A stretch of 64,000 nucleotides of DNA from DASTCZ01 sp963704455 (GCA_963704455.1 OY969905.1:1674001-1738000), one strand, 5' to 3'. Counted from the first letter of the stretch, positions 34,888-44,752 are shown. Program-made: numbers and translations. Notes: a model not told the origin generated them from the sequence alone.

Positions 34888-35205
34888 CGGTGCTCTCCCG
34901 GGATCCGTGGGCTGCATCTTCAAGAAATAGCGTCACGCGGCGCTCTCACCTTTGGCGAGACCGGCCGCCCAAGATTCTTCAATCTCAAGAAAGGCACGGT
35001 TGTGACCACTTGCTTTGTGGCGGGATGCGCTTCTGGTTTTGATTCAACGACTTAGGCGTGATTCAAAGCGAGAAAATTGCATTCGTTGTCGCAAGATGTG
35101 CCAGAACCAACAGGGTTGAGCCATTCCGGTACAGATGCGCAAAGCATATGGAAAACGCAGGGAGAGGTGCTTCCTCATTCCACTTCCATCATGGGAATGG
35201 CTTCT
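34888..35205. other. Leader/intergenic region upstream of the TonB operon
   Basis: About 318 bases with no convincing gene. On the minus strand a stable hairpin (TCTCGCC-AAA-GGTGAGA, about 34943-34960) lies some 55 bases before the receptor start. It does not match a riboswitch class I know. The operon promoter should be here but no consensus pair stands out. Confidence 0.35.
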
Positions 35206-37221
35206 TCAGAAACCGAGCAGGTTCGGCGCCTTCACTGAAATTAGGAAATCGGATTTGTCGGCTTCGAGCTTCGAGGCTTTCTTCATCATCTGTCCGCTTG
35301 AATTGTCACGGACATCAATGTGCAGCAGCAGTTTCTTTTTCGGCTGGAAATTCGCGCGCACCGTATTCGAGTCACCCACGTGAATCCCGCCCTGCGACGT
35401 GATCACGCGGAACTCGTGATCTCCGGGAGGCACCGACAAATCATCGCGCGTCGGATCGGACTCATGCTCCCCAAGCGCCTTTCGCTGGAAGAAAACTTTG
35501 CCGTCCATCATCACTATAAAACTCGCGCCCAAGGGAACGCGCCCATCGTCAATGTGAAGTTTTGCGACTTCCGTTGGAGCAGTCGCCGGTGCGCCTCCGC
35601 CGGGCGCGGGCTGAGGCTGCGCCGCCGTGTCTGACGAATTCGTCTTGGGCGGCGTGGGCGCGGGCGGGGCCGATGGCTGAGCCTGATTTGCCTGCGTTTG
35701 CGTTGTAGGAGAAGCGGTCTGCGTCGGATTCGCCTGCGGCGGGTTCGAGGCTGTGGAAGTTGGAGCAGGCCCGGATTGCGCCGGTGACTTCGCGGGTCCC
35801 CGGCCCGGCGGCGTCTTTGTCGCGGGCTTCTTGTCAGCAGTGGATCCTCTCGTTGCTCCACCTACCGTTTGCGGCGAATTCGAATTGCCGGAGCTGCCCG
35901 CCGCCGGAATTGCATTAGCGTTGAACTGCGTGCCCGGTTGACCTGCGGGCGCCGCACCCGCACTCTGGTCTGCCGCGGCTGGCGCCGAAGCGCCCGCGGC
36001 CTCTTGCTGTGCCTTCTGAAGCTTCGCGAGGGCATCCAGTTCGGCCTGCTTTTGCTGCTCCACTTGCAATTGAATTTGGGCGGCGGCCTCTGCCTCCGCG
36101 CGCACATCCCGACGATGTTTGACTACGCGCCAGGCGAAAATCCCGATGATAAGAATCAGGACCGCAGCGGCAATTCCAATCAGTCCGCGCGGATTCTGCA
36201 TCAGCCCGGGCTTTGACGTGGGAATGGGCTGAGGACCCGCGGGAGATTGACTCTTTGGCGCCATCTGCATGCGCGCATCAGAATCCAGCGTGGTATTCGG
36301 ATCGCCATCCATTATGGACACCGGAGCCATCGCCGTGTTCGCCGTGGCCTGTGACGTCGTTGCGCCTTGCGACGCGGGCATCCGCCCCGCGCGGCCCGCG
36401 GCAAGATCCGCAGCCAGAGCTTCGCCAGTTAAATAACGGGCCGCAGGATCCTTCTCAAGGCACTTGAGAATGATCATCTCAAGCGCGGCGGGCACTGCGG
36501 GATTGATTCGCCGGGGAGGCGCCGGAGAAGAATGAACAATCTTATACGACACTGCCGTGATCGTGTCGCCCGCGAAAGGCTTGTCGCCGGTCGCCAGCCA
36601 ATAGAGAATCACGCCCAATGAAAACAAATCCGCTCGGCCGTCAATCGTCGCGCCGGTGAACTGTTCCGGCGGCATAAATGCCGGAGTTCCCAGCAATTGA
36701 CCCGTTGTCGTAATTTGTGACGCGGAAAGTTTTGCCACGCCGAGGTCCGCGATCTTAGCGTGCTCGGGTTCCCCGGGTGCGCCTGCGGCGAGCAAAATAT
36801 TTGCGGGCTTGATGTCACGATGAATCACTCCGTTGCGGTGCGCATAGCCCAGTGCATCGGCAAGTTGCCGGCCCATCTCGAAAATGTGATCGAAACTGAA
36901 GCGAACGCCCGAATCCATCGCCGTCGCCAGTGAACGGCCATCCACAAATTCCATCACCAGATACGGCGTGCCATCGAGTTCTCCCACGTCATAAACGGTC
37001 ACAATCCCCGGATGCGTCAGCCGGCCCGCGGCGCGCGCCTCGCGCGTAAACCGCTCCCGATACTCCGCCGCCATCGGCCCGCTCAGCGCGCCGGAAAGAA
37101 TCGTCTTGATCGCCACCGTGCGGTCCATCAGTGGATCGCGCGCTTTGTAAACCGAACCCATCGCGCCGTGGCCGAGTTCGGCGAGAATTTCGTACCTGCC
37201 GATTGTTTGAGGTTGAGACAT
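35206..37221 (-). CDS. Membrane Ser/Thr protein kinase (PknB type) with C-terminal sensor-like domain
   Basis: A 671-aa kinase. The kinase domain spans about 9-270: P-loop 'LGHGAMGSVYKA', Lys in 'VAIKTI', 'VIHRDIKPANILL', the Mg loop written DLG instead of DFG, and 'GTPAFMPPEQF'. A single helix lies at about 345-365, then a coiled-coil stretch ('AEAEAAAQIQLQVEQQKQAELDALAKLQKAQ'), a long Pro/Ala/Gln/Thr linker and a C-terminal beta-rich domain (about 560-671) outside the cytoplasm, without PASTA repeats. It probably senses an envelope signal. DLG is common in bacterial kinases and does not imply inactivity. Confidence 0.92.
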   Translation of the reverse strand: MSQPQTIGRYEILAELGHGAMGSVYKARDPLMDRTVAIKTILSGALSGPMAAEYRERFTREARAAGRLTHPGIVTVYDVGELDGTPYLVMEFVDGRSLATAMDSGVRFSFDHIFEMGRQLADALGYAHRNGVIHRDIKPANILLAAGAPGEPEHAKIADLGVAKLSASQITTTGQLLGTPAFMPPEQFTGATIDGRADLFSLGVILYWLATGDKPFAGDTITAVSYKIVHSSPAPPRRINPAVPAALEMIILKCLEKDPAARYLTGEALAADLAAGRAGRMPASQGATTSQATANTAMAPVSIMDGDPNTTLDSDARMQMAPKSQSPAGPQPIPTSKPGLMQNPRGLIGIAAAVLILIIGIFAWRVVKHRRDVRAEAEAAAQIQLQVEQQKQAELDALAKLQKAQQEAAGASAPAAADQSAGAAPAGQPGTQFNANAIPAAGSSGNSNSPQTVGGATRGSTADKKPATKTPPGRGPAKSPAQSGPAPTSTASNPPQANPTQTASPTTQTQANQAQPSAPPAPTPPKTNSSDTAAQPQPAPGGGAPATAPTEVAKLHIDDGRVPLGASFIVMMDGKVFFQRKALGEHESDPTRDDLSVPPGDHEFRVITSQGGIHVGDSNTVRANFQPKKKLLLHIDVRDNSSGQMMKKASKLEADKSDFLISVKAPNLLGF

Positions 37222-37264
37222 GATCGTACCGAACGCCGTACTCTATCACAACGAGGTAAAACGT

Positions 37265-37301
37265 TTCAGCGGGCGCCACGATCCTCCGCGCGCCCGCTGA
37301 A
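37265..37301 (-). terminator. Intrinsic terminator after the thioredoxin-fold gene
   Basis: Perfect 12-bp inverted repeat: TTCAGCGGGCGC (37265-37276) with its complement at 37290-37301 and a 13-base loop. On the minus strand it is followed by ACGTTTTAC. It lies 30 bases after the stop at 37331 and about 45 bases before the kinase start. Confidence 0.7.
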
Positions 37302-37330
37302 TTTATTATCTAAGTCAGGAATGTGTGGAT

Positions 37331-37954
37331 CTAGTGCGACGAACCCGCGTATTTCACCGTGCAGCCATACGGTCGCGTGGCCGGTTCGCTGACTGGCCGC
37401 CCGGCAAATGCTTCCGTGAGTGCCGCGGACACATAATTCTTCGAATTGGGAATGTCGCTCGCGTCTGAACTGACATGATCATCAATCGCGCCGTCGTAAA
37501 TCACTACGCCTTGCGGATTGATGATAATCATGTGCGGCGTCGTCTTGGCATCGTATAGATGGCCGAGATCGCCATTCGGGTCCAGCAGCGCAGCGGTCGG
37601 TGTCGCGCCCATCTTCGCGAGATAGGCGTTCTCCTGGTCCGCCGTCATGTAGCCCTGCGTGCCCGGTGCGGAAGAAATCACGGTGAACCATGCGACGCCT
37701 TTCCCTGTCCATTCCCTCTGCAGACGTTGCATGTTTCCGCTTTCATAGTGTTTCCGGGTGTAGGGGCACCCGTTGTTGTGCCACTCGAGCACCACGTACT
37801 TTCCGCGGAACTCGGCTAGCTTATATGTCTTCCCGTTGCTCGCCGTCGCCGAAAAATCAGGCGCGGGCTCGCCGATTTTGATGGCCGACATTATGATTGG
37901 CGCAATCAGCAGCGCGCCCGCGATGGCAATCAAACTAAACACAGAACGCTTCAT
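37331..37954 (-). CDS. Exported thioredoxin-fold (redoxin) protein
   Basis: A 207-aa protein with an N-terminal signal or anchor (to about residue 24). A redoxin domain opens with 'IGEPAPDFSATASNGKTYKLAEFRGKYVVLEWHNNGCPYTRKHYESG'. The usual CxxC is replaced by a single Cys followed by PYTR; a second Cys lies near the C-terminus (YGCTVKY). Then come 'TPTAALLDPNGDLGHLYDAKTTPHMIIINPQGVVIYDGAIDD', a cis-Pro thioredoxin core. This subgroup resembles peroxiredoxin/AhpC-like proteins. Electron donor and target are unknown. A DsbD-N-like gene is its upstream neighbour on the same strand. Confidence 0.85.
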   Translation of the reverse strand: MKRSVFSLIAIAGALLIAPIIMSAIKIGEPAPDFSATASNGKTYKLAEFRGKYVVLEWHNNGCPYTRKHYESGNMQRLQREWTGKGVAWFTVISSAPGTQGYMTADQENAYLAKMGATPTAALLDPNGDLGHLYDAKTTPHMIIINPQGVVIYDGAIDDHVSSDASDIPNSKNYVSAALTEAFAGRPVSEPATRPYGCTVKYAGSSH

Positions 37955-38025
37955 TTGCGATCCTCCTGATTCAGTCTTGAAACAAGAATAATTGCAACAA
38001 ATCCTTGGCCGTCAACTTCACGCTA

Positions 38026-38946
38026 TCAACTGCCCGTTCGTCCGGCAGCAGGCCCTCCTGCCGGTACATCCAAAAGATAAGCCTGTCCGTCCGCCAAAAC
38101 AAGCACCCCCCTCAATCGAGTAAAAGGCTTCGCCGGTTCATTCGTTTTTCGCATCGTTATCTGGAATCCGGAAGCGCTGGTCACGTATTCCTGCTTCGCT
38201 GAGTAGTCAACGGGAGAATCCTCCATCGGAAAGAAGTATGGCGCCGCTAGCCCCGTTGAAGTTTTGCCGGTTATCCGCGCGCGCAACACCAGCGAATTCT
38301 GCTTGTCGGTCCAGGTGAATTGCCAGCCTGCGGGAGCGGGCTTCGGCAAATGCGCACGCGTCGAGGAAAAAAGCGCAGCCACCGTCGGGTCCGGCATCGG
38401 CGGTTGATTTTTCACCGGCAGCGAAAGCGAGATCTGCGCCTTCGAGGGCACGCACATTTTTTCGCTGCAAATTAACACCCTCACGGACGCGTCGAGTTTC
38501 GCTCCGCTCTGCGCCACGGAGAGACCCTGCGCTGCCTGCATTGGAACAATCAGCAGGACTTCGCCATCGTAAACGTAATTCATAATCGTCGAGGCCAGCA
38601 TCGTATGCGGAGCAGGCCATTCGATTTCGCCCGCTGTAATTCCCGGCGGCAATTGCCAGGTCACGTGCGGCGGCTCCCCCGAATCGCCCGGATTTTTCCA
38701 ATAGATGTGCCAACCCGGATCCATCTTGAATCGCAGACCTATGGTGAAGCTTTGCCCCGGCGATATCCAGGCATTCTCTGCAACCAACTCAAGCGTGCCA
38801 TGCTGGATGCTCGCCCCTCGCGCCGGAGCCGCAAGCGTTCCAATGAAAAGAGTAGCCGCAATAAAACTAAACAAAATGTGTGCGAAGGAACGGTGCTTGG
38901 AAAGGCCGTTGGAAGGAATTGTCTTCAAGGAAAGTCTCTGAACCAT
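38026..38946 (-). CDS. Secreted DsbD N-terminal-like domain protein
   Basis: A 306-aa protein when started at MVQRLSLKTIP; a hydrophobic signal (HILFSFIAATLFIGTLAAPARGA) ends near residue 45. The remainder matches the immunoglobulin-like N-terminal domain of DsbD-type reductases: 'PGWHIYWKNPGDSGEPPHVTWQLPPGITAGEIEWPAPHTM' and 'VRVLICSEKMCVPSKAQISLSLPV', with the Cys pair in CSEKMC. The transmembrane and thioredoxin parts of full DsbD are absent, so it may hand electrons to the adjacent thioredoxin-fold protein. The start is uncertain; the frame is open to a Met at 39057 and none has a good ribosome site. Confidence 0.75.
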   Translation of the reverse strand: MVQRLSLKTIPSNGLSKHRSFAHILFSFIAATLFIGTLAAPARGASIQHGTLELVAENAWISPGQSFTIGLRFKMDPGWHIYWKNPGDSGEPPHVTWQLPPGITAGEIEWPAPHTMLASTIMNYVYDGEVLLIVPMQAAQGLSVAQSGAKLDASVRVLICSEKMCVPSKAQISLSLPVKNQPPMPDPTVAALFSSTRAHLPKPAPAGWQFTWTDKQNSLVLRARITGKTSTGLAAPYFFPMEDSPVDYSAKQEYVTSASGFQITMRKTNEPAKPFTRLRGVLVLADGQAYLLDVPAGGPAAGRTGS

Positions 38947-39102
38947 TGCAGTTCTCAGGTCTGCATGCCTCGAATCATCACGGTTCGCTTGCTTCACAAA
39001 TCTCATTATCTCATAGGACGGCGGAGCGCCCATCTGCGTTAACGCGCTGCACGCCATCGGACGCCGCGCCGCCAGCCATTCTGGCGGCCTCTGCCTGGAA
39101 AG

Positions 39103-42100
39103 TTACTGCACGTTCAGTGTCAAAACGAGGGTGTGCGTATCGTTTCCCGCCGTGCCTGAAACGGTGGGGTTGTAAGTTCCTGAGGGAGTGGACCCCGTTC
39201 CGCCGCTAACGGAAGTGGCAGCAGGACCTTTGCACCCGATCATCAGCGATGCGGAAACGCACATTGCAATCACGACAGTCGCCAGCGCGAGTCTGCCAAA
39301 CGCTTTCACCCGCGCCGATTTATCGGTGTTCCGCATGAAGATCAGCACTGCAAAGAGCGCCATCAAACTTACAGCAAACACAAGCACGACTGGGCCCTCA
39401 ACGAGGGGCGGCAATGCCGAGTGCGCCGTGGTGGTAATCGTGAGCGTGAAATTGCCCGCCGCAACGGGTGTTACGTTGAGTGTCGTGTTCGGGAAACTGC
39501 ATGACGCGCCCTGTGGCACGTTGCCGCAAGTGATCTTCACACTAACCGTGTCTGTCGCAACCGATCCACCCACGGCAGTCACCGTAATCGTATAGGTCGC
39601 TGTCGTTCCGGCCGCTACAGTTTGGGTATCGCCTCCCGCCGCCGAAGCCATGATCTGGAAGTCGAGCCCGGTACCGCTAAGCGTAACTGTCTGCGGGCTG
39701 TTCCCGGCGCTATCGGAAATATTCATCGTTGCGGTACGCGGGCCCCCGCCCTGTGGCGTATACGTTACTGTAATGGTGCAATTCGTTCCCGCGAGTACCG
39801 AGGCGCCACAGGTATCCGTCTCGGCGAAGTCAGTTGGATTCGTGCCGCCAAATGTGATTGAAGAAATGTTCAAAACGTCTTTCCCGTTGTTGGTCAGCGT
39901 CACAACCTGTGTTGCGGCGGCGGTACCTTCCAGTGTTGTGGCGTATGTCAGAGAAGTGGGAGCAAGGTCCGCCGTCGCCGCTGTTCCCAATCCAAATAGC
40001 GCCGCAGTTTGCGTTGTGCCGGGGGCATCGTCGGTAAAGGTAACCAGGGCTGTATTAGTGCCCGTTACATTCGGATTAAAAACTATGCTCACCGTGCAAT
40101 TTCCGCCGGCCGGGACACTCGCTCCGCATGTGTTTGTTTGCGAGAAACTCGTGGCGTTCAGCCCTCCAATCGCGATGCTCGTAAAATTCAGCGCAACGGT
40201 CTGATTATTCGTCAACGTAATGGACTGCGGTTGGCTTGAGTTCCCGTTAATCTCCAGCGCGAAAGAAAGGCCGGTGGGGTTCAATACAACAGGTGAAACG
40301 CCCATTCCGGAAAGCGCCACAAGCTGCGGGCTGTTTGGCGCGCTATCGGAAATGGCAAGGTTCGCCGCGAGAGCGCCGGTCGCTTGCGGAGTAAAGGTCA
40401 CATTGACTATGCAACTCGCGTTGATCGCCAAGCCCGTGCCGCAGTTGTTGGTCTGGCTAAAGCTCGTGCCGTTCGTTCCCGTGGAGGTAATGCTGAAGAT
40501 ATTCAACGGCGCCGAACCACTATTGGTAAGCTGAACGGGCTGCGAGCCGCTCGCCGTTGTTATCACCTGATTATTAAAGGTGACCGCCTGGACGGAAAGA
40601 GTCATCGTCGCGATGGGCACAAGCCCTGAAGCATCCCGGATGCGGTTATTCGCGGTATCGGCAATAAAAATTCCGCCCAAGCGATCGAGGGCCATGCCCG
40701 CGGGCGAATGCAGTGACGCGCTTGTCGGCACGCCACCGTCGCCTGCGAATGCCGCTACATTGTTCCCAGCCACTGTTTGAATCTTGTTTGTGCCAAACGC
40801 AACTTCCCGGATCACGTGATTGTTCGTATCCGCAATGAACAAGTTGCCGGAGGGATCAACCAGAACTCCCTTTGGCCCGTTGAGTTGAGCCGCGGTGGGT
40901 GGACCGTTATCGCCGGAGTACCCCGGCACCAGCGCGTGGTCTCCGGCAATCGTGGAAATATTGCCGCCGACTCCGCCTGTCACTTCGCGTATCACATTGT
41001 TTCCGGTGTCCGCGATGAAAATATTGCCGAATCCATCCAGGTAAACGCTCCCCGGGAATGTGAGGTGCGCCGCCGTTGCCAGTCCCGTGTCGCCGCTATA
41101 ACCGGGGATTGTTCCAACGCCCGCAACCGTCGCGATCTTGTTCGCGTTCGGCCCCGTGGCCGGGACTTCCCGGATGCAATGATTGCCCGTGTCCGCGATG
41201 AAAATGTTTCCTGCGCCATCCACAAATACGCTGCCGGGCGAATGTAGTTGCGCCTGGATGGCGAAGCCGCCATCCCCCGAAAATCCAGGTGTGCCAATCC
41301 CCGCGACTGTAACGATATTACCGGTGGAGAACACCACCTCTCGCACCACATGATTGCTCGTGTCCGCGATGAAAATGTCTCCCGATCCATCCACAAACAC
41401 GCCGGAAGGCGCGCACAGCAAAGCATTGGTAGCGGAGCCGCCGTTGCCGCTGAAATTGCACGCCGCGCCGCCGCGTCCGGCCACCGTCTGGATCAATCCC
41501 GTGCCCACAACCACCTGGCGGATCACGTTATTTGCCGTGTCCGCGACGTAGATATTTCCCGCGCCGTCCGCGGCCACGCCCCCCGGAATATTCAACGAAG
41601 CATTCGTCGCCGTCGCGGAATCGCCGCTGAATCCAAGCGTCCCGTTGCCCGCATAAAGGTGAATGTCCCCCGTCAGCGCGGCCACTACGCGCACGAAACT
41701 ATTTCCCGTATCCGCGATGAAAATATCCTGGCTGGAGTCAACGTAAACTCCACGCGGCGCAAAAAGCTCGGCGACTCTTGCCGGACCGCCATCGCCCGTA
41801 AATCCGGGCAGTCCGTTGCCCGCCACAGTCTGAATTTTTTGCTGGGCCGTCGGCAGAGATGCAATCACATCGCGTATCGCGTGATTGCCTGTGTCGGCGA
41901 TGTAGAGCTGGCCGGTCGGAGAAACGCCGGAAAAGGTTCCCGTCACATAAACCGCTGTCGGCCCATTCAATTCCGCTGACGTAGCTGGGCCGCCATCGCC
42001 GCTCGCTCCGGAGGTTCCGTTTCCTGCAATCGTCGCAATATTTCCGCCGACCGTAAATGTGCGTATGCGGTTGTTGAGGTGGTCGGCAACGTACACAGTC

Positions 42101-42786
42101 CCGGACGTATCCAGGAAAACGCCCTTCGGATTATTCAATTTCGCGTTGGTCGCCAGGATGCCATCGCCGTTGTAACCCCCGCCGAGCGCAAAGTTTCCCG
42201 CGACGGTCGTAATCATCGGTGTCGCCCCGGCCACCACTTCGCGGATCACGTTGTTTGCGCTGTCCGCGATAAAAAGGTTGCCGGAGCCGTCCTCGTAAAC
42301 AGCGGTCGGATTGCTCAACTCGCCGCTCGTTGGCGCTACATTGTCAACGAAACCCGCGGTCCCGTTTCCCGCGACAGTCTGAATAAAACCCGTAGCAAAA
42401 ACCACTTCGCGTATCACGTTGTTTCCGCTGTCCGCGATAAAAACATTTCCCGTGGAGTCCACAAAAATTCCCGCGGGAGAATTCAGCGAAGCTTGCGCCG
42501 CCGCCGCGCCATCGCCACTGTATCCGGCCGCGCCATTGCCCGCGAAAACGCTCAGCGTCCCCGCGATGGAAACCATGTAAACCGTGTTGGAATGCGCGTC
42601 CGCGATGTAAATGTTTCCGGTGGAATCCTGCGAGACGCCGACTGGGATGCCAAGGCTCGATGAAAGCGGAGGCAATTGATTCGGGCCGCCGCCCGCCACT
42701 GTGTTTATCGTCTGCTGGGCCTGCGCCGATACGCAACAAAACGCCACACTGAGTCCAACTAGGGCTAGTTTCCTCAAAATCCTCAT
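39103..42786 (-). CDS. Secreted NHL beta-propeller protein with ASH/choice-of-anchor domains
   Basis: A 1227-aa protein. Signal peptide MRILRKLALVGLSVAFCCVSAQA, then twelve NHL units of about 55-60 residues (to about 705) built on 'VAGNG..GFSGDGG.A..A.L..P.GV.VD..GNIFIADT.N..IREV', enough for two six-bladed propellers. Three ASH-like immunoglobulin domains follow (about 715-1035, each with paired Cys in 'NTCGASVPAGGNCTVSIVF'-type strands), then an Ig-like segment interrupted by two hydrophobic stretches (about 1110-1135 and 1145-1170) and a Gly/Thr-rich end. It is likely surface or envelope bound and mediates binding. The start at the signal peptide is preferred over the Met at 42858. Confidence 0.85.
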   Translation of the reverse strand: MRILRKLALVGLSVAFCCVSAQAQQTINTVAGGGPNQLPPLSSSLGIPVGVSQDSTGNIYIADAHSNTVYMVSIAGTLSVFAGNGAAGYSGDGAAAAQASLNSPAGIFVDSTGNVFIADSGNNVIREVVFATGFIQTVAGNGTAGFVDNVAPTSGELSNPTAVYEDGSGNLFIADSANNVIREVVAGATPMITTVAGNFALGGGYNGDGILATNAKLNNPKGVFLDTSGTVYVADHLNNRIRTFTVGGNIATIAGNGTSGASGDGGPATSAELNGPTAVYVTGTFSGVSPTGQLYIADTGNHAIRDVIASLPTAQQKIQTVAGNGLPGFTGDGGPARVAELFAPRGVYVDSSQDIFIADTGNSFVRVVAALTGDIHLYAGNGTLGFSGDSATATNASLNIPGGVAADGAGNIYVADTANNVIRQVVVGTGLIQTVAGRGGAACNFSGNGGSATNALLCAPSGVFVDGSGDIFIADTSNHVVREVVFSTGNIVTVAGIGTPGFSGDGGFAIQAQLHSPGSVFVDGAGNIFIADTGNHCIREVPATGPNANKIATVAGVGTIPGYSGDTGLATAAHLTFPGSVYLDGFGNIFIADTGNNVIREVTGGVGGNISTIAGDHALVPGYSGDNGPPTAAQLNGPKGVLVDPSGNLFIADTNNHVIREVAFGTNKIQTVAGNNVAAFAGDGGVPTSASLHSPAGMALDRLGGIFIADTANNRIRDASGLVPIATMTLSVQAVTFNNQVITTASGSQPVQLTNSGSAPLNIFSITSTGTNGTSFSQTNNCGTGLAINASCIVNVTFTPQATGALAANLAISDSAPNSPQLVALSGMGVSPVVLNPTGLSFALEINGNSSQPQSITLTNNQTVALNFTSIAIGGLNATSFSQTNTCGASVPAGGNCTVSIVFNPNVTGTNTALVTFTDDAPGTTQTAALFGLGTAATADLAPTSLTYATTLEGTAAATQVVTLTNNGKDVLNISSITFGGTNPTDFAETDTCGASVLAGTNCTITVTYTPQGGGPRTATMNISDSAGNSPQTVTLSGTGLDFQIMASAAGGDTQTVAAGTTATYTITVTAVGGSVATDTVSVKITCGNVPQGASCSFPNTTLNVTPVAAGNFTLTITTTAHSALPPLVEGPVVLVFAVSLMALFAVLIFMRNTDKSARVKAFGRLALATVVIAMCVSASLMIGCKGPAATSVSGGTGSTPSGTYNPTVSGTAGNDTHTLVLTLNVQ

Positions 42787-43399
42787 CAACCTCTCCAAAT
42801 GGCGTTTTGCGGGCTCTCTAAATCCAATCTCAATTTGAAACCTAAGGTTCCCGCACACCTTAGGCTACTCGCCCCCAACCTTCGTTTAGAAACGGACTCA
42901 CCTTTCACAATTTCCCACCGCGGGATGAGTGCCGCGAATGAACCCCCTGCCAAGTCGGCGAGCGGGAAGCATGCCCCAATTGCATTGTCCGGAAGCATAC
43001 CAATGAATTGCCCATTCTAGCAGACATGGCCGTTTCTGACACGCAATTGACTGGCCCTCTTCCGACCCTCCTCCGAGTGCTCCTCATCAGAAGTAGGATC
43101 CTTCTCCGCTCATCCCGCGGCCAGCTCTTCCACCCGGCCTCATCGTACCGCAACCTTTTTCCGCCGCAGGTCCTCTGCCCCCAGAACGACCCGCGATTCC
43201 TTTGCGTACTAAGAGATGACCGCCGCTCATGAAGTGTTGCCTGGCCGGGCCCAGGAAGCCCGGAATCGTTTGAGACTATGGCACGCCCCTCTCAAACGGT
43301 CAGGGAAAGCGTGCAGGATTGGGGGCTCAGACTGGAAAATGCCCATTGGAAAATTGAGTTCCGTAAAATTCAAGGGTGGCGCTTCTACCGCGACACAAC
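42787..43399. other. Long leader/intergenic region upstream of the NHL gene
   Basis: About 610 bases without a convincing gene. On the minus strand TAGAAT (43014-43019) is a possible -10, which would give a leader of about 220 bases. Within it CCTAAGG (42841-42847) and CCTTAGG (42858-42864) form a 7-bp hairpin. The part from 43021 to 43399 shows nothing clear. Short frames here look like chance. Confidence 0.35.
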
Positions 43400-44752
43400 C
43401 TATTTCAGCGCTTCAGTTAGTGCGTCCACTTCTTCGGTCGTCGTATACACATTACACGACGCGCGTACAGCCGCGCTCACACCAAATCGCTTCAGCAGCG
43501 GCAACGCCGCCATGTCGCCCGCGCGCACCGCAATTCCCTTCGCGTCGAGCGCCTTCACGATCGCTTGTGGATCGCGCCCCTCAATCACAAACGTAAAGAC
43601 GGGTACACGGTCTTTTGCGGCCATTGGCCCGATCATCCGCAGCCCCTTCACCTCGCCCAGCCGCGCCAGCGCGTGCTCTGTCAATCTCCGCTCGAACTCC
43701 AATTGCTGCGCGTTGCGAATTGATTCCAAAAATCCAATCGCCGCCGCAACCCCGACTGCCCCGCAAACGTCCGGCGTCCCCGCGGTGAATTTCAGTCCGC
43801 CCTCCGCGAAATGTTCCGGCGTCACATTTGCGTCCACTTCGTGCACCATAATGCTTCCCGATTGGTACGGCGGCATTGCATCCAGAATTTCCCGCTGCGC
43901 CCACAAGCCGCCTGTGCCCATCGGCCCGCAAATCTTGTGGCCTGAAAACGCAAAGAAATCGCAGCCCAGCGCCTGCACATCAACGGGAAAATGCGGCAGC
44001 GATTGCGCCCCATCCACAAACGCGAGCGCGCCCGCTTTGTGCGCGATGTCGCAAATCTCCCGCACTGGATTTACGAGTCCCAGGACATTCGAAACTTGCG
44101 TGAACACAACCAGCTTCGTCTTCGCCGTCAGCAGGCGAGGCAATTGGTCCACGCGCAAGCTGCCGTCATCCGCCACGTCCAGAAATTTCAGTTTCGCTCC
44201 CGCGCGCTTCGCCGCAAGCTGCCACGGGACTAGGTTCGAGTAGTGCTCCTCAATCGTCAGCACAATCTCGTCGCCCTCCCGCAGGTTTGCGCCGCCCCAG
44301 GAGGTCGCAACGAGATTGATCGCCTCCGTCGTTCCGTGCGTCCAAACAATCTCAAGTGGCGACCGCGCGTTCAGGAATCGCGCCACCGTCGCGCGCGCCC
44401 GGTCATAATGCTCCGCCGAACGTGCCGCGAGCGTGTGCGTGGCTTTTGACGGATTCGCGTTGTCGTGAAAATAAAAATCGGTGATGGCATTGATCACCGC
44501 CAGCGGACGCTGCGTCGTCGCCGCGCTATCCAGAAAAACAAGGTCGTGCCCGTTCACTTTCTGCGCCAGCACCGGAAACTGTTTCCGGATCGCGTCAACC
44601 CCGCCGCCCATTTGCGCCGCCCTTTCCGCACGGCCCCCCGAAAGCGCACTCTCTGCTCGAAGCAACGGCACCGACATCGCCACCAATCCCGCGCTTGCCG
44701 CATGCCGCAGGAAATCTCGCCTGCCCTTAGCAATGGGCTTTACAGTTTTCAT
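43400..44752 (-). CDS. Tat-exported SufS/CsdA-like PLP protein lacking the catalytic cysteine
   Basis: A 450-aa fold-type I PLP protein (class V aminotransferase family). The N-terminus is a twin-arginine signal (GRRDFLRHAASAGLVAMSVP). The catalytic domain keeps 'THGTTEAINLVA', His170 in 'EEHYSNLVPW', Asp247 in 'VDGAQ', and the PLP lysine K273 in 'SGHKICGPMGTGG', all as in SufS. The loop that holds the desulfurase cysteine (GHHCAMP in E. coli SufS) reads GDMAALP here, so the cysteine is an alanine (A415). Cysteine desulfurase activity is therefore unlikely; lyase, epimerase or aminotransferase chemistry is possible. Not part of a suf operon. Confidence 0.85.
   Translation of the reverse strand: MKTVKPIAKGRRDFLRHAASAGLVAMSVPLLRAESALSGGRAERAAQMGGGVDAIRKQFPVLAQKVNGHDLVFLDSAATTQRPLAVINAITDFYFHDNANPSKATHTLAARSAEHYDRARATVARFLNARSPLEIVWTHGTTEAINLVATSWGGANLREGDEIVLTIEEHYSNLVPWQLAAKRAGAKLKFLDVADDGSLRVDQLPRLLTAKTKLVVFTQVSNVLGLVNPVREICDIAHKAGALAFVDGAQSLPHFPVDVQALGCDFFAFSGHKICGPMGTGGLWAQREILDAMPPYQSGSIMVHEVDANVTPEHFAEGGLKFTAGTPDVCGAVGVAAAIGFLESIRNAQQLEFERRLTEHALARLGEVKGLRMIGPMAAKDRVPVFTFVIEGRDPQAIVKALDAKGIAVRAGDMAALPLLKRFGVSAAVRASCNVYTTTEEVDALTEALK

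Noticed and set aside
34943..34960. Possible riboswitch before the TonB receptor
   Set aside because: Only a plain hairpin; conserved cores of c-di-GMP and cobalamin riboswitches are absent.
35206..37221. DLG instead of DFG as a sign of an inactive kinase
   Set aside because: DLG is frequent in active bacterial kinases and all other catalytic motifs are present.
39069..39087. Hairpin after the NHL gene as terminator
   Set aside because: The stem CCGCCAG/CTGGCGG is good but no T-tract follows on the coding strand.
42786..42998. 70-codon frame in the NHL leader
   Set aside because: No ribosome site, signal or domain; more likely untranslated leader.
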